A stretch of 64,000 nt of DNA from Pseudomonas arsenicoxydans (GTDB lineage: Bacteria; Pseudomonadota; Gammaproteobacteria; Pseudomonadales; Pseudomonadaceae): positions 248,001 to 312,000 of the forward strand of contig NZ_RCZE01000007.1 of the NCBI RefSeq assembly GCF_006438915.1, written 5' to 3'. Below the pieces are notes generated by a model that saw only the letters and a program-made list of their open reading frames with translations, was not told the DNA's origin and ran no database searches. Below are positions 42,981 to 52,105 of the stretch, piece by piece. Each line of letters opens with the position of its first letter. Within the stretch, counting starts at the first letter, position 1. Position numbers and translations under genes: made by a program.

Positions 42981-44446
42981 TGAAACGTGCGGACTCCACC
43001 ATGCAATTGATCTGGCTGCGCAGCGATTTGCGCGTACTCGACAACACCGCCCTCGCGGCCGCCACAGCGCGCGGCCCAACAGTGGCGGTGTATCTGCTGA
43101 GTCCGGAGCAGTGGCTGGAACACGATGATGCACCGTGCAAAGTGGATTTCTGGCTGCGCAATCTGAAGGAGTTGAGCCGCGCGTTGGCCAAACTGAACAT
43201 CCCGTTGTTGATCCGCATGGCATCGCGCTGGGATGAGGCGCCGGCAGTGCTGCTCGACCTGTGCCAGCAGTTGAAGATCGACGCCGTGCACGTCAACGAG
43301 GAGTACGGCGTTCACGAGAGCAGTCGTGATACAGCGGTCGCCGAAACGCTGAAGGCCCAAGGCATCGGCTTCTATAGTTACCTCGATCAGTTGCTGTTCA
43401 AACCCGGCACCGTGCTGACCAGGACCAATACTTACTTTCAGGTCTTCAGTCAGTTCCGCAAGGTCTGCTACGACAGATTGCGTGGATCCCTGCCGAGCCT
43501 GATCGCTGCGCCTGCTATCCAGGCGCCGTTGGCAATCAGCAGCGACACCCTTCCATCAAACGTTGAAGGCTTCGAAACGCCGAGCGAAAGCCTGCGCACA
43601 CTCTGGCCCGCCGGAGAAGCCGAAGCCCGACGCCGCCTCAACACGTTCGCCGACGCCCAGATCGACTACTACAAGGATGAACGCGACTTCCCGGCCAAGC
43701 CCGGCACCAGCCAGCTCTCGGCCTATCTCGCCGCCGGAGTGATTTCCCCGCGCCAATGCCTGCACGCCGCCCTGCAAACCAATCAGGGCGAGTTCGACAG
43801 CGGCAAGGTCGGTGCTGTCACCTGGATCAATGAATTGCTCTGGCGTGAGTTCTACAAACATATCCTGGTGGGTTACCCGCGGGTCTCGCGCCATCGCGCC
43901 TTCCGCCCGGAAACCGAGGCCCTGGCGTGGCGCAACGCACCGGAAGATCTGCTGGCCTGGCAAGAAGCCCGCACCGGCCTGCCGATCATCGACGCGGCCA
44001 TGCGTCAATTGCTTGAGACCGGCTGGATGCACAACCGGCTGCGCATGGTGGTGGCGATGTTCCTGACCAAGAACCTGCTGATCGACTGGCGTGAAGGCGA
44101 GCGCTTTTTCATGCGGCACTTGATCGACGGCGACCTGGCGGCGAACAACGGGGGCTGGCAATGGAGCTCGTCCACCGGCACCGATTCGGCGCCCTACTTC
44201 CGGATTTTCAACCCGCAGAGCCAGTCGGAGAAATTCGACGCCGAAGGCCTGTTCATCAAACAATGGCTGCCAGAACTGGCCGGGCTCGATAAAAAGGAAG
44301 TTCACAACCCGGCCAACCTCGGCGGACTGTTCGGCGTGGCGGATTATCCATCGCCGATCGTCAATCTGAGTACGTCCCGACAACGGGCGCTGGCCGCGTT
44401 CAAGGATCTGCCATCGCGGCAGCAAGCAGGCGATTTCCATGAGTGA
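42980..44446 (+). CDS. phr: Deoxyribodipyrimidine photolyase
   Basis: 488 residues. An N-terminal antenna domain begins QLIWLRSDLRVLDN; the C-terminal FAD domain has WINELLWREFYKHIL, GLPIIDAAMRQLLETGWMHN and WREGERFFMRHLIDGDLAAN. It repairs UV-induced cyclobutane dimers using blue light. The ATG at 42980 overlaps the regulator stop; an internal ATG at 43001 gives the more classical MQLIWLR start. The next gene overlaps by eight bases. Confidence 0.95.
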   Translation: MKRADSTMQLIWLRSDLRVLDNTALAAATARGPTVAVYLLSPEQWLEHDDAPCKVDFWLRNLKELSRALAKLNIPLLIRMASRWDEAPAVLLDLCQQLKIDAVHVNEEYGVHESSRDTAVAETLKAQGIGFYSYLDQLLFKPGTVLTRTNTYFQVFSQFRKVCYDRLRGSLPSLIAAPAIQAPLAISSDTLPSNVEGFETPSESLRTLWPAGEAEARRRLNTFADAQIDYYKDERDFPAKPGTSQLSAYLAAGVISPRQCLHAALQTNQGEFDSGKVGAVTWINELLWREFYKHILVGYPRVSRHRAFRPETEALAWRNAPEDLLAWQEARTGLPIIDAAMRQLLETGWMHNRLRMVVAMFLTKNLLIDWREGERFFMRHLIDGDLAANNGGWQWSSSTGTDSAPYFRIFNPQSQSEKFDAEGLFIKQWLPELAGLDKKEVHNPANLGGLFGVADYPSPIVNLSTSRQRALAAFKDLPSRQQAGDFHE

Positions 44447-44861
44447 TTTCCTGCGGCGTTTTGCACAGCAGTTTGCGACCTTGGACAAGGACAATCTGCA
44501 GTACCTCAATCAGCTCTACAGCCATGATGTGCACTTCACCGATCCGCTGCATGAAGTACAGGGTCTGGTGCAACTGCGCAGCTACTTCACCGAGCTCTAT
44601 ACCAATGTCAGCGATCTGCGTTTCGACTTTCACGGTTTCGACCAGATCCGTGAAGGCGAAGGCTATCTGCGCTGGGTCATGAGTTACCGCCACCCGCGCC
44701 TGGCCAACGGTCAATTGATACGCGTGGAAGGTTGCTCGCACCTGCTTTGGCGCGACAAGGTTTATCGGCATCGGGACTACTTCGATGCCGGCGCGCTGAT
44801 TTACGAACATTTACCCGTACTGGGTCGGGCAATTGCCTGGCTGAAAAGGAGAATGGGATGA
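44439..44861 (+). CDS. NTF2/SnoaL-like protein
   Basis: 140 residues forming one nuclear-transport-factor-2-like cone fold (QLYSHDVHFTDPLHEVQGL, YFDAGALIYEHLPVLG). Members are small enzymes or binding proteins. It lies within the light cluster, overlapping phr by eight bases and the SDR gene by four (ATGA). Its role is unknown; a lipid- or pigment-modifying step is possible. Confidence 0.82.
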   Translation: MSDFLRRFAQQFATLDKDNLQYLNQLYSHDVHFTDPLHEVQGLVQLRSYFTELYTNVSDLRFDFHGFDQIREGEGYLRWVMSYRHPRLANGQLIRVEGCSHLLWRDKVYRHRDYFDAGALIYEHLPVLGRAIAWLKRRMG

Positions 44862-45640
44862 GCCTCGCCTCTCCACGGCGTTACTGGTTGACCGGCGCCA
44901 GCAGCGGTATTGGCGCTTCGCTGGCCGAAGAAATACTCAAGTCCGGCGCTCACGTGGCCGTCAGTTCACGCTCGACAGCCGTGCTGAAGGTTTTGTCTCA
45001 GCGCTACCCCGGACAAGTGCTGGTGGTGCCCGGTGACCTGACCAATAGCCAGCGGGTGCGTGAAATCGGTGAGCAGATTGCACAAGACTGGGGTTCGCTG
45101 GACACGGTTATTCTCAACGCAGGCACCTGCGAATACGTGGACGTCAAGCAATTTGATTCATCGATTGTCGAACACGTGGTGCGCACCAATCTGCTCGCCA
45201 GCGCCTACTGCATCGAGGCGGCGTTACCATTGCTGCGCAAAGGCACCGCGCCGCACCTGGTGACCGTCGCGAGCTCCGTTACGTACTTGCCACTGCCGCG
45301 CGCCGAAGCCTATGGCGCGTCGAAGGCGGGGCTACGTTACCTGTTTGAATCGCTGCGCATTGATCTCTCGCCGGAAGGCATCGAAGTCACTATCGTCAGC
45401 CCGGGCTTCGTCGAGACACCGCTGACGGCCAAGAATGATTTCCCGATGCCGCTCAGTTGGCCGGTGGGTAAAGCGGCCCGGCATATTTTCGCCAAACTCA
45501 AGAACCGGCCATTGGAAATCGCGTTTCCGGGCCTGTTCATGGCGGCGCTGTGGCCGCTGTCGAAAATGCCCAACGCGGTGCAACTGGCCATCGGCAAACG
45601 CATGGTACGCAGCCCTGCGCCGATCCAGGATCTACCGTGA
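44858..45640 (+). CDS. Short-chain dehydrogenase/reductase
   Basis: 260 residues. The cofactor motif is TGASSGIGASLAEE (about 11-24), LNAGTCEYV is the NAG-equivalent and the catalytic pair is in YGASKAG with a preceding Ser in VASSVTYLP. It is an NAD(P)-dependent cytoplasmic oxidoreductase. The ATG at 44858 is chosen because it overlaps the previous stop; the frame is open further upstream. It is translationally coupled to the next flavoprotein through a GTGA overlap. Confidence 0.88.
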   Translation: MSLASPRRYWLTGASSGIGASLAEEILKSGAHVAVSSRSTAVLKVLSQRYPGQVLVVPGDLTNSQRVREIGEQIAQDWGSLDTVILNAGTCEYVDVKQFDSSIVEHVVRTNLLASAYCIEAALPLLRKGTAPHLVTVASSVTYLPLPRAEAYGASKAGLRYLFESLRIDLSPEGIEVTIVSPGFVETPLTAKNDFPMPLSWPVGKAARHIFAKLKNRPLEIAFPGLFMAALWPLSKMPNAVQLAIGKRMVRSPAPIQDLP

Positions 45641-46884
45641 ATATCGCCATCATCGGCAGCGGTATCTCGGGGTTGACCTGCGCGTACCTGCTTAATCGCA
45701 GGCATGCGATCACCCTGTTCGAGGCCGGCGACCGGGCGGGTGGTCACACCCACACGGTCGACGTGTCGGTCGATGGCCAGCGCTATGCGGTAGACACCGG
45801 TTTCATCGTCTTCAACGACAGGACCTACCCGAATTTCATCCGCCTGCTCGGCCAGCTCGGGGTGGGTTTCAAACCGACTGAAATGAGTTTCTCGGTGACG
45901 GACCCGGACACCGGTCTTGAGTACAACGGCAATAACCTGAACAGCCTGTTCGCCCAACGCCGTAACCTGTTGTCGCCAGGATTCTGGGGCATGTTGCGCG
46001 ACATTCTGCGCTTCAATAAAGAAGCCCAGCGCGACCTGGCGCAAGGTCACATCACCGCCGACACCACGCTGGACGATTACTTGAAGGCCGGCAACTACGG
46101 CGAGCGCTTTATCCTGCATTACATCGTGCCAATGGGGGCGGCGATCTGGTCGATGTCCATGGCGGACATGCTCGGTTTCCCATTGCAGTTTTTTGTGCGG
46201 TTTTTCAAGAATCACGGGCTGCTGTCCATCAGCAATCGCCCGCAATGGTGCGTGATTGAAGGCGGTTCCAATGCCTACGTGGGACCACTGACCGCCTCAT
46301 TTCGCGAAAAGATTCGTCTCAACTGCCCAGTGACGCGCGTCGAGCGCGATGACGCAGGCGTGGTTATCCACAGTGCCGCTGGCAGCGAACGCTTCGATAA
46401 AGTCGTGTTCGCTTGCCACAGCGATCAGGCATTGAAACTGTTGGCCCGGCCGAGCGATGCCGAACGGTCGATCCTCGGTGCCCTGCCCTACGCCGATAAC
46501 GAAGTGGTGCTGCACACTGACACGCGTTTGCTGCCGGTACGCAAACGGGCCTGGGCCAGCTGGAATTACCGCCTAGGGGGCTCCGGTCACACACTGGCCG
46601 CAGTCACCTACGACATGAACATCCTGCAAGGTTTGCAGAGCGATACCACGTTCTGCGTCAGCCTCAACCAAAGCGCTGGCATCAGCCCTGACAAGGTGCT
46701 CGGCACCTTCACCTACGCCCATCCGCAATACAGCCTGACCGCCGTCGTCGCGCAAGGTCGCTGGGATGAACTGGATGGCGCGCAACATAGCCATTTTTGC
46801 GGCGCTTATTGGGCCAACGGTTTCCATGAGGACGGCGTGGTCAGCGCCTTGCGAGTCGCCCGCTCCTTAGGAGAAGTTCTGTGA
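45637..46884 (+). CDS. FAD-dependent amine-oxidase-like protein (NAD(P)-binding, fatty-acid cluster type)
   Basis: 415 residues starting at a GTG that overlaps the SDR stop, with AGGA upstream. The dinucleotide fold is IAIIGSGISGLTCAYLL and the second FAD block is FEAGDRAGGHTHTVDV. This flavoprotein type regularly sits directly before DUF1365 and a Cfa-type methyltransferase, in pseudomonads and in the singlet-oxygen-induced cluster of Rhodobacter. It likely oxidises or desaturates a lipid acyl chain, but the substrate has not been shown for this protein. Confidence 0.87.
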   Translation: MNIAIIGSGISGLTCAYLLNRRHAITLFEAGDRAGGHTHTVDVSVDGQRYAVDTGFIVFNDRTYPNFIRLLGQLGVGFKPTEMSFSVTDPDTGLEYNGNNLNSLFAQRRNLLSPGFWGMLRDILRFNKEAQRDLAQGHITADTTLDDYLKAGNYGERFILHYIVPMGAAIWSMSMADMLGFPLQFFVRFFKNHGLLSISNRPQWCVIEGGSNAYVGPLTASFREKIRLNCPVTRVERDDAGVVIHSAAGSERFDKVVFACHSDQALKLLARPSDAERSILGALPYADNEVVLHTDTRLLPVRKRAWASWNYRLGGSGHTLAAVTYDMNILQGLQSDTTFCVSLNQSAGISPDKVLGTFTYAHPQYSLTAVVAQGRWDELDGAQHSHFCGAYWANGFHEDGVVSALRVARSLGEVL

Positions 46885-47696
46885 ACAGCGCCCTTTACAG
46901 CGGCTGGATCGCCCACCGGCGGTTTGCCCCAAGGCACCACGAATTCCGCTATCGGGTCGGCCTGCTGTACCTGGACCTCGACGAGCAAGACACCGTGCTC
47001 AGGTTGTCGCCCCTGTGCGGCACCAGCCGTTTTGCGCCCTTCTCGTTTCGCGAAACGGACTACCTGAAAACCTTTACCGGCCAGGGCATGCGCCTGATCG
47101 ACGCGGTCCGCCAGCAAGTGTGCGAAGCCATCGGCCATGCGCCGCAAGGTTCGATCTGCCTGCTGACTCAAGCGCGCAGTTGGGGCCTGGCGTTCAACCC
47201 GGTGAGTTTCTTCTACTGCCATGAAGCCGATGGGCAGTTGGCGGCGATCGTCTGCGAAGTCACCAACACGCCATGGCGAGAACGCTACCTCTATGTGCTG
47301 CCCGCGCGCTCGCCGGTGAACCTGCTCGATTTCCATCAGCACTTCGTCGTGGCCAAGGCGTTTCATGTGTCGCCGTTTTTGCCCCGGGATCTCGAATACC
47401 GGATGAGTTTCAGCCCTGTCGCCAACAAGCTCGGGGTACACATGGCGGACTGGCAGGGCGACCTGAAACTGTTCGATGCCACGCTCAACCTGCAGCGCGA
47501 AGCCCTCGACCGCAGCAGCCTGCACCGATACCTGCGGCAGTTTCCGTGGATGACTGCAAAAACCTGCCTGGCGATTTACTGGCAGGCCTTGCGCCTGTTG
47601 CTCAAACGCGCCCCGATCTTTGCTCATCGAGCTGCCGACGGCAGCTTTCGAACCGCCACAGTTCCCTCCAAGGATCGCCGTCATGAAGTCCTCTAG
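46881..47696 (+). CDS. DUF1365 family protein
   Basis: 271 residues from a GTG overlapping the preceding stop (GGAGAAG upstream). The family features are at the start (YSGWIAHRRFAPRHHEFRY), LAFNPVSFFYCH and the FHVSPFLPRDLEYRM block. DUF1365 is nearly always paired with the amine-oxidase-like and Cfa-like genes. No catalytic activity is established; it may bind or hand over the acyl substrate. It overlaps the Cfa-like gene by 14 bases. Confidence 0.88.
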   Translation: MNSALYSGWIAHRRFAPRHHEFRYRVGLLYLDLDEQDTVLRLSPLCGTSRFAPFSFRETDYLKTFTGQGMRLIDAVRQQVCEAIGHAPQGSICLLTQARSWGLAFNPVSFFYCHEADGQLAAIVCEVTNTPWRERYLYVLPARSPVNLLDFHQHFVVAKAFHVSPFLPRDLEYRMSFSPVANKLGVHMADWQGDLKLFDATLNLQREALDRSSLHRYLRQFPWMTAKTCLAIYWQALRLLLKRAPIFAHRAADGSFRTATVPSKDRRHEVL

Positions 47697-48954
47697 CATT
47701 TTGGCCAAAGCCACACTACCCGTCACCCACGGCTTGACCGGAGCGTTGCTGCGCCGTGGCGTGCTGCGGCAACTGGCGGCACTTAAACACGGGCAACTGG
47801 TGCTTATCGAGGGCAGCGAGCGGCATGTCTTCGGCACGGCCGGCAGTCACTTGATCGGGGAGATTCATATTCTCGACGCCGCAGCATGGGGCTGCGTGGC
47901 GAGCAACGGTTCGATCGGCGCGGGTGAAGCGTTCATCCACGGTTATTGGAGTTCGCCGAACCTGACCGCCGTCGTGCGCGTTTTCGTCAGCAACCTCGAC
48001 GTACTGGATGCGCTGGAAGGCGGACTGGCGAAACTCGGCCGACCTTTCGTTCAAGGGCTGCACTGGCTCAATCGCAACACCCGCAAGGGCTCGCAGAAAA
48101 ACATCGCAGCTCATTACGACCTGGGCAATGACCTGTTCGAGCAGTTTCTCGATCCGACCATGATGTATTCCGCGGCGCAATTCCTTAGCCCCGAAGACAG
48201 CCTCGAACAGGCGCAGTTGAACAAACTCGAACGGATCTGCCAGAAACTCGCCTTGAAACCCAGCGATCACCTGCTCGAAATCGGCACTGGCTGGGGCAGC
48301 ATGGCGCTTTATGCGGCACAGCATTACGGCTGCCAGGTCACCACCACCACGCTGTCGAAAGAGCAGTTCGCCTTTACCGCTCAACGAATCGAAACCCTTG
48401 GCCTGCAAGGCCAGGTCACGCTGCTGCTCAAGGATTACCGCGACCTCACCGGCCAGTACGACAAACTGGTATCGATCGAGATGATCGAAGCGGTCGGTCA
48501 TCGCTTCCTGCCGACGTACTTCAAGCAATGCGCACACTTGCTCAAGAGCAACGGCTTGATGCTGTTGCAGGCCATCACCATTCGCGAACAACGCTATGAA
48601 CAGGCCAAGGGCAACGTCGACTTCATCCAGCGCTACATTTTCCCCGGCGGCGCCTTGCCCTGCGTACAGAAAATGCTCGAGATCGTCAGTCGCGACACCG
48701 ACATGAACCTGCTGCACATGGAGGATTTTGGCTTGCACTACGCGCGAACCCTGCGCCTGTGGCATGAGAATTTTCGACGCGCTCAGGGTCGCTTGAGCGA
48801 GTTGGGCTACGACGACTATTTCCTGCGCCTGTGGGAGTTTTACCTGTGCTACTGCGAAGGCGGCTTTCTGGAGCGCACCATCGGCACGGCGCAATTGCTG
48901 TTGGCCAAACCCTCGGCTATTACCGCGCCGCTGTTGGGCCGTTTCGATGCTTGA
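47683..48954 (+). CDS. Cfa-family fatty acyl phospholipid methyltransferase (possible UfaM type)
   Basis: 423 residues. The SAM-binding motif is LLEIGTGWGS (about 197-206) and AHYDLGNDLFEQFLDP is the lipid-binding block. Against E. coli Cfa, the bicarbonate-binding residues Cys139 and His266 align with Ala164 (MYSAAQF) and Gln296 (LLQAIT); Glu239 and Tyr317 equivalents (Glu269, Tyr353) remain. True cyclopropane synthases need these residues, so this enzyme more likely transfers a methyl group without ring closure, as UfaM does in furan fatty acid synthesis. That is inference. The ATG at 47683 lies inside the DUF1365 gene. Confidence 0.85.
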   Translation: MKSSSILAKATLPVTHGLTGALLRRGVLRQLAALKHGQLVLIEGSERHVFGTAGSHLIGEIHILDAAAWGCVASNGSIGAGEAFIHGYWSSPNLTAVVRVFVSNLDVLDALEGGLAKLGRPFVQGLHWLNRNTRKGSQKNIAAHYDLGNDLFEQFLDPTMMYSAAQFLSPEDSLEQAQLNKLERICQKLALKPSDHLLEIGTGWGSMALYAAQHYGCQVTTTTLSKEQFAFTAQRIETLGLQGQVTLLLKDYRDLTGQYDKLVSIEMIEAVGHRFLPTYFKQCAHLLKSNGLMLLQAITIREQRYEQAKGNVDFIQRYIFPGGALPCVQKMLEIVSRDTDMNLLHMEDFGLHYARTLRLWHENFRRAQGRLSELGYDDYFLRLWEFYLCYCEGGFLERTIGTAQLLLAKPSAITAPLLGRFDA

Positions 48955-49450
48955 ACGCGTGGCCAATGCGCTGATGTTTCAGCTCGGCTGGTTTGCTTGC
49001 GTAGCTGGCGGCAACAGTTTGTGGTTGTTGGTGGCACTGACGGTTCTGGTGATTCATCTGCTGTGGATAAGTCGCTGGGCCGATGAAGGTCGATTGATCC
49101 TCAGCGTGGTGTTGCTGGGCACCACCGTCGACAGTTCATTGCGCTGGCTGGGCGTATTTGATTTCGCCGATGTCATGCCTTTGATTCCGCTTTGGCTGAT
49201 GCTGTTGTGGGCGCTGCTGGCAACCACCTTGCGCCACTGCCTGGCGTGGACTGCCAATCCTTGGTGGCTGGGCAGTTTACTGGGCGCGGTCGGCGGGCCT
49301 CTGTCTTATTACGCTGGTGGAAAACTGGCGGGGGTGCAATTTCCTTACGGTCAATGGCCAACCTTGATCGGCATCGGACTGCTCTGGGCTGCCCTGTTTC
49401 CCACCCTTCATTTCATGGCCCAGCGGCTGGCGTCCGACGGCCAACACTGA
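48947..49450 (+). CDS. DUF2878 family membrane protein
   Basis: 167 residues, about five or six membrane helices, with the pattern QLGWFACVAGG, LLGTTVDSSLRWLGVF and GGPLSYYAGGKLAGV typical of DUF2878. It ends the operon, overlapping the Cfa-like gene by eight bases. It may assist lipid handling in the inner membrane; its function is unknown. Confidence 0.85.
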   Translation: MLERVANALMFQLGWFACVAGGNSLWLLVALTVLVIHLLWISRWADEGRLILSVVLLGTTVDSSLRWLGVFDFADVMPLIPLWLMLLWALLATTLRHCLAWTANPWWLGSLLGAVGGPLSYYAGGKLAGVQFPYGQWPTLIGIGLLWAALFPTLHFMAQRLASDGQH

Positions 49451-49503
49451 GCGTCCGTCAGGCCTTTCACACAGCATCGACCCACTGCCTTACACTGCGC
49501 GCC

Positions 49504-49809
49504 ATGAAAACCATTCCCCACACGCAAATCGCCGAGCCGGCCGTGGCGTGCTCGACCTGCGCGGCTTGCTGCTGTCAGCTTGAAGTGATGCTGATCACCG
49601 ACACGGGCGTGCCTGAACGTTTTATCGATACCGACGATTGGGGCGGGGAGGTCATGCTGCGCCTGGACGACGGCTGGTGCGCTGCGCTGGATCGCAACAG
49701 CATGATGTGCACCATCTATGAAAAACGCCCGCTGATCTGCCGGGAATTCGAGATGGGCGCACCCGAATGCATCGAAGAGCGCCAGGGGATCAGCACGGCG
49801 TATCGCTGA
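49504..49809 (+). CDS. YkgJ-type cysteine cluster protein
   Basis: 101 residues from the ATG at 49504. The CSTCAACCC cluster (about residues 15-23) plus later Cys (GWCAALD, MCTIYEKRPLICREF) matches the YkgJ/zinc- or iron-chelating domain family. It is cytoplasmic and of unknown role. It starts 53 bases after the DUF2878 stop and may be co-transcribed with the light cluster. Confidence 0.85.
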   Translation: MKTIPHTQIAEPAVACSTCAACCCQLEVMLITDTGVPERFIDTDDWGGEVMLRLDDGWCAALDRNSMMCTIYEKRPLICREFEMGAPECIEERQGISTAYR

Positions 49810-49830
49810 GTCCGAAGTTACCGAAGATCT

Positions 49831-49924
49831 AATGTGGAAGCGGGCTTGCTCGCGAATGCGGTGTGTCAGTCAACAATTTAGCTGAATGACACACCGCATT
49901 CGCGAGCAAGCCCGCTCCCACATT
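49831..49924. repeat. REPIN with one diverged arm
   Basis: The left arm reads AATGTGGAAGCGGGCTTGCT where other copies have TGTGGGAGC; the right arm is canonical. Additional ATGCGGTGTGTCA complementarity extends the hairpin into the spacer. Confidence 0.92.
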
Positions 49925-49932
49925 GACCGTAT

Positions 49933-50460
49933 TTACAACGGCATTGTGTAGTGCAGCGAGTAGCTTTCCACACCGTCGTTGTGACTGCTCATACCGGCAT
50001 TGGAATAGTGCGTCGCACGAATCCCGACTTCATGCCCGCCAGTAAAGCGCAGGCCAAACCCGAATCGGTCTTCAAACTGGAAGGCCTGGCCAATATTGTT
50101 GTCTTCGACTTCAGTGTGGGAGAACACCGCCACCCCAATCCCCGCCTCGAGGTAAGGTTTGATCGACTGCCCGGCACATTCGTAAACGAACACCGGCGAG
50201 AACGACAGGCTGTTGTTGCTGGAGCTCTTGTCGCCATCCCAATAGGTATAGGCGCCACTCCAGTAACCGGTCAGGCGACCCACGTCGCTTTGCCACCAGC
50301 TCTGATCCCAATCGAATACCATGCCCAGTCGATAAGTCATGGTTGACTCGCTGGTCTGACCGACCCCGAACTCCACGCCTGCCGCCTGTGCGGTGAAACT
50401 TTGCCCCATCAAAGCGGCCGCAATCGCGGCCAAGCAGAATAGTCGCTTCACTAGAAACAT
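49933..50460 (-). CDS. pagL: Lipid A 3-O-deacylase PagL
   Basis: 175 residues. A signal peptide ends at AQA (residue 26). The mature part is an eight-strand-sized barrel. The catalytic triad is visible: His151 and Ser153 in ATHYSNAG and Glu165 in DGVESYS, matching mature positions near 125, 127 and 139. PagL removes the 3-O acyl chain of lipid A in the outer membrane. The barrel-closing C-terminal strand ends SLHYTMPL. It lies between phr cluster and murI, as in P. aeruginosa. Confidence 0.92.
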   Translation of the reverse strand: MFLVKRLFCLAAIAAALMGQSFTAQAAGVEFGVGQTSESTMTYRLGMVFDWDQSWWQSDVGRLTGYWSGAYTYWDGDKSSSNNSLSFSPVFVYECAGQSIKPYLEAGIGVAVFSHTEVEDNNIGQAFQFEDRFGFGLRFTGGHEVGIRATHYSNAGMSSHNDGVESYSLHYTMPL

Positions 50461-50565
50461 CCTTTTCCGAACGATTTCAAATGGTTTTTTTGTTACGCAA
50501 CGCTATAGAAGTCAACGCTAAATCAGAAGTTCACCCCAATAACTCGCACCGCCCCAACTTTTTTG

Positions 50566-51357
50566 TTAACGCTTGAAGCTTCTCACAACGCCGGACGTAT
50601 TCCACAGTATCGGCAAGATATTTCTAAAATGAACCGGATCGGCACTCGTCCAGAACTCGGCAGCACGCGCCGGCCCGCCAGCGAGCAATTCACGCTCGGC
50701 CAACAGTCGCTGAAGTTGCCGCGCAACAGCCGCCCCCGTGTCGATCAGACTGATGTCATCCGGGATCATCTGCTTTAGCAGAGGCTTCAGGAAGGGATAA
50801 TGCGTACAACCGAGAATCAGGGTGTCGCACCCGGCGCCGAGCAACGGTTCAACGTACCTGGCCAATAACTGGCGCAATGCCTCGCTGTGCAAATCACCGT
50901 TTTCAATCAGCTCGACCAGGCCGGGACAGGGCTGAGTGATGACGCGCACATCAGTAGCGAAACGGTCAAGCAACGCGGCGAACTTGGCACTCTGCAAGGT
51001 GCCGGTGGTGGCGAGCACGCCGACCACGCCGCTGCGGGTCGCGGCGGCGGCCGGTTTGACCGCCGGCTCCATGCCGACGATGGGCCACTGCGGGTAATCG
51101 CGACGCAAGTCGGCAACGCCCGCGACGGTCGCGGTGTTGCACGCCACCACCAGGGCTTTGGCGCCCTGCTGCTGGAAAAAATCGGCCATGACGCTGCAGC
51201 GCTGACGGATGAATTCCGGGGTTTTCTCGCCGTAGGGAATGTTCCCGCAATCGGCGACGTACAGCAGTGACTCATTGGGCAGCAATCGCTGGATCTCGGC
51301 CAGCACCGAGAGCCCACCGACGCCGGAGTCGAACACGCCAATCGGCGCTTCACGCAT
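50566..51357 (-). CDS. murI: Glutamate racemase
   Basis: 263 residues from the ATG at 51357. The two catalytic cysteines are in VVACNTATVAG (Cys73) and LILGCTHYPFL, and the N terminus shows IGVFDSGVGGLSV. It makes D-glutamate for peptidoglycan. It overlaps the moeB 3' end by eight bases and is the last gene of the hemA-prfA-prmC-moeB-murI operon. Confidence 0.95.
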   Translation of the reverse strand: MREAPIGVFDSGVGGLSVLAEIQRLLPNESLLYVADCGNIPYGEKTPEFIRQRCSVMADFFQQQGAKALVVACNTATVAGVADLRRDYPQWPIVGMEPAVKPAAAATRSGVVGVLATTGTLQSAKFAALLDRFATDVRVITQPCPGLVELIENGDLHSEALRQLLARYVEPLLGAGCDTLILGCTHYPFLKPLLKQMIPDDISLIDTGAAVARQLQRLLAERELLAGGPARAAEFWTSADPVHFRNILPILWNTSGVVRSFKR

Positions 51358-52105
51358 GTGTCGAACCACAGACGCTGCAGCCCGGATCACGCTTGACCCG
51401 CAATTCACGGAAGCGCGAGCCCAACGCATCGATCAACAACAGACGCCCCACCAGCGGCTCGCCGAAACCGACCAGCAGTTTCATGGCTTCAAGCGCCTGA
51501 AGGCTCCCCACCAACCCCACCAACGGCCCGATGACGCCGGCTTCACTGCATGTCAGTTCGGCTTCGCTGCCATGCCCATATAAGCAGTGGTAGCACGGAC
51601 TTTCCGGCCGGCGCGGGTCGAACACCGACAATTGCCCTTCGAGGCGGATCGCCGCACCGCTGACCAAGGGCTTGCGGGCGGCGACACAGGCTGCATTGAC
51701 CGCTTCGCGGGTGGAGAAATTGTCGGAGCAGTCCAGTACCAGATCCACCGCCGCAACCGCCGCCGCGAGGGAATCTTCGTCCAGCGCAGTGCGGAGGGCG
51801 ATTAACTGGATCTCGGGATTGACGGCGGTCAAACGGCGAATCGCCGAATCAACTTTGCTCAGGCCGACGCTGTCGGTGTCGTGAATAATCTGGCGTTGCA
51901 GGTTGGTCAGGTCGACCGTGTCGAAGTCGGCGAGGTGCAGCTCACCCACGCCGGCTGCGGCCAGGTACAGCGCAACTGGCGAGCCGAGACCGCCAAGGCC
52001 GACGATCAACACGCGGCTTTCTTTCAATCGCAACTGGCCGTCGATGTCGACGTGCTGCAACAGAATCTGCCGACTGTAGCGCAATAATTCCTGATCATTC
52101 AGCAC
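51350..52105 (-). CDS. moeB: Molybdopterin-synthase adenylyltransferase MoeB
   Basis: 251 residues. The nucleotide-binding GLGGLGSP (36-43) and the zinc cysteines CYHC and CSVCG are present. It adenylates the C terminus of the MoaD subunit for molybdopterin synthesis (E1-like family, which also includes ThiF). It overlaps prmC by seven bases. Confidence 0.92.
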   Translation of the reverse strand: MLNDQELLRYSRQILLQHVDIDGQLRLKESRVLIVGLGGLGSPVALYLAAAGVGELHLADFDTVDLTNLQRQIIHDTDSVGLSKVDSAIRRLTAVNPEIQLIALRTALDEDSLAAAVAAVDLVLDCSDNFSTREAVNAACVAARKPLVSGAAIRLEGQLSVFDPRRPESPCYHCLYGHGSEAELTCSEAGVIGPLVGLVGSLQALEAMKLLVGFGEPLVGRLLLIDALGSRFRELRVKRDPGCSVCGSTHA

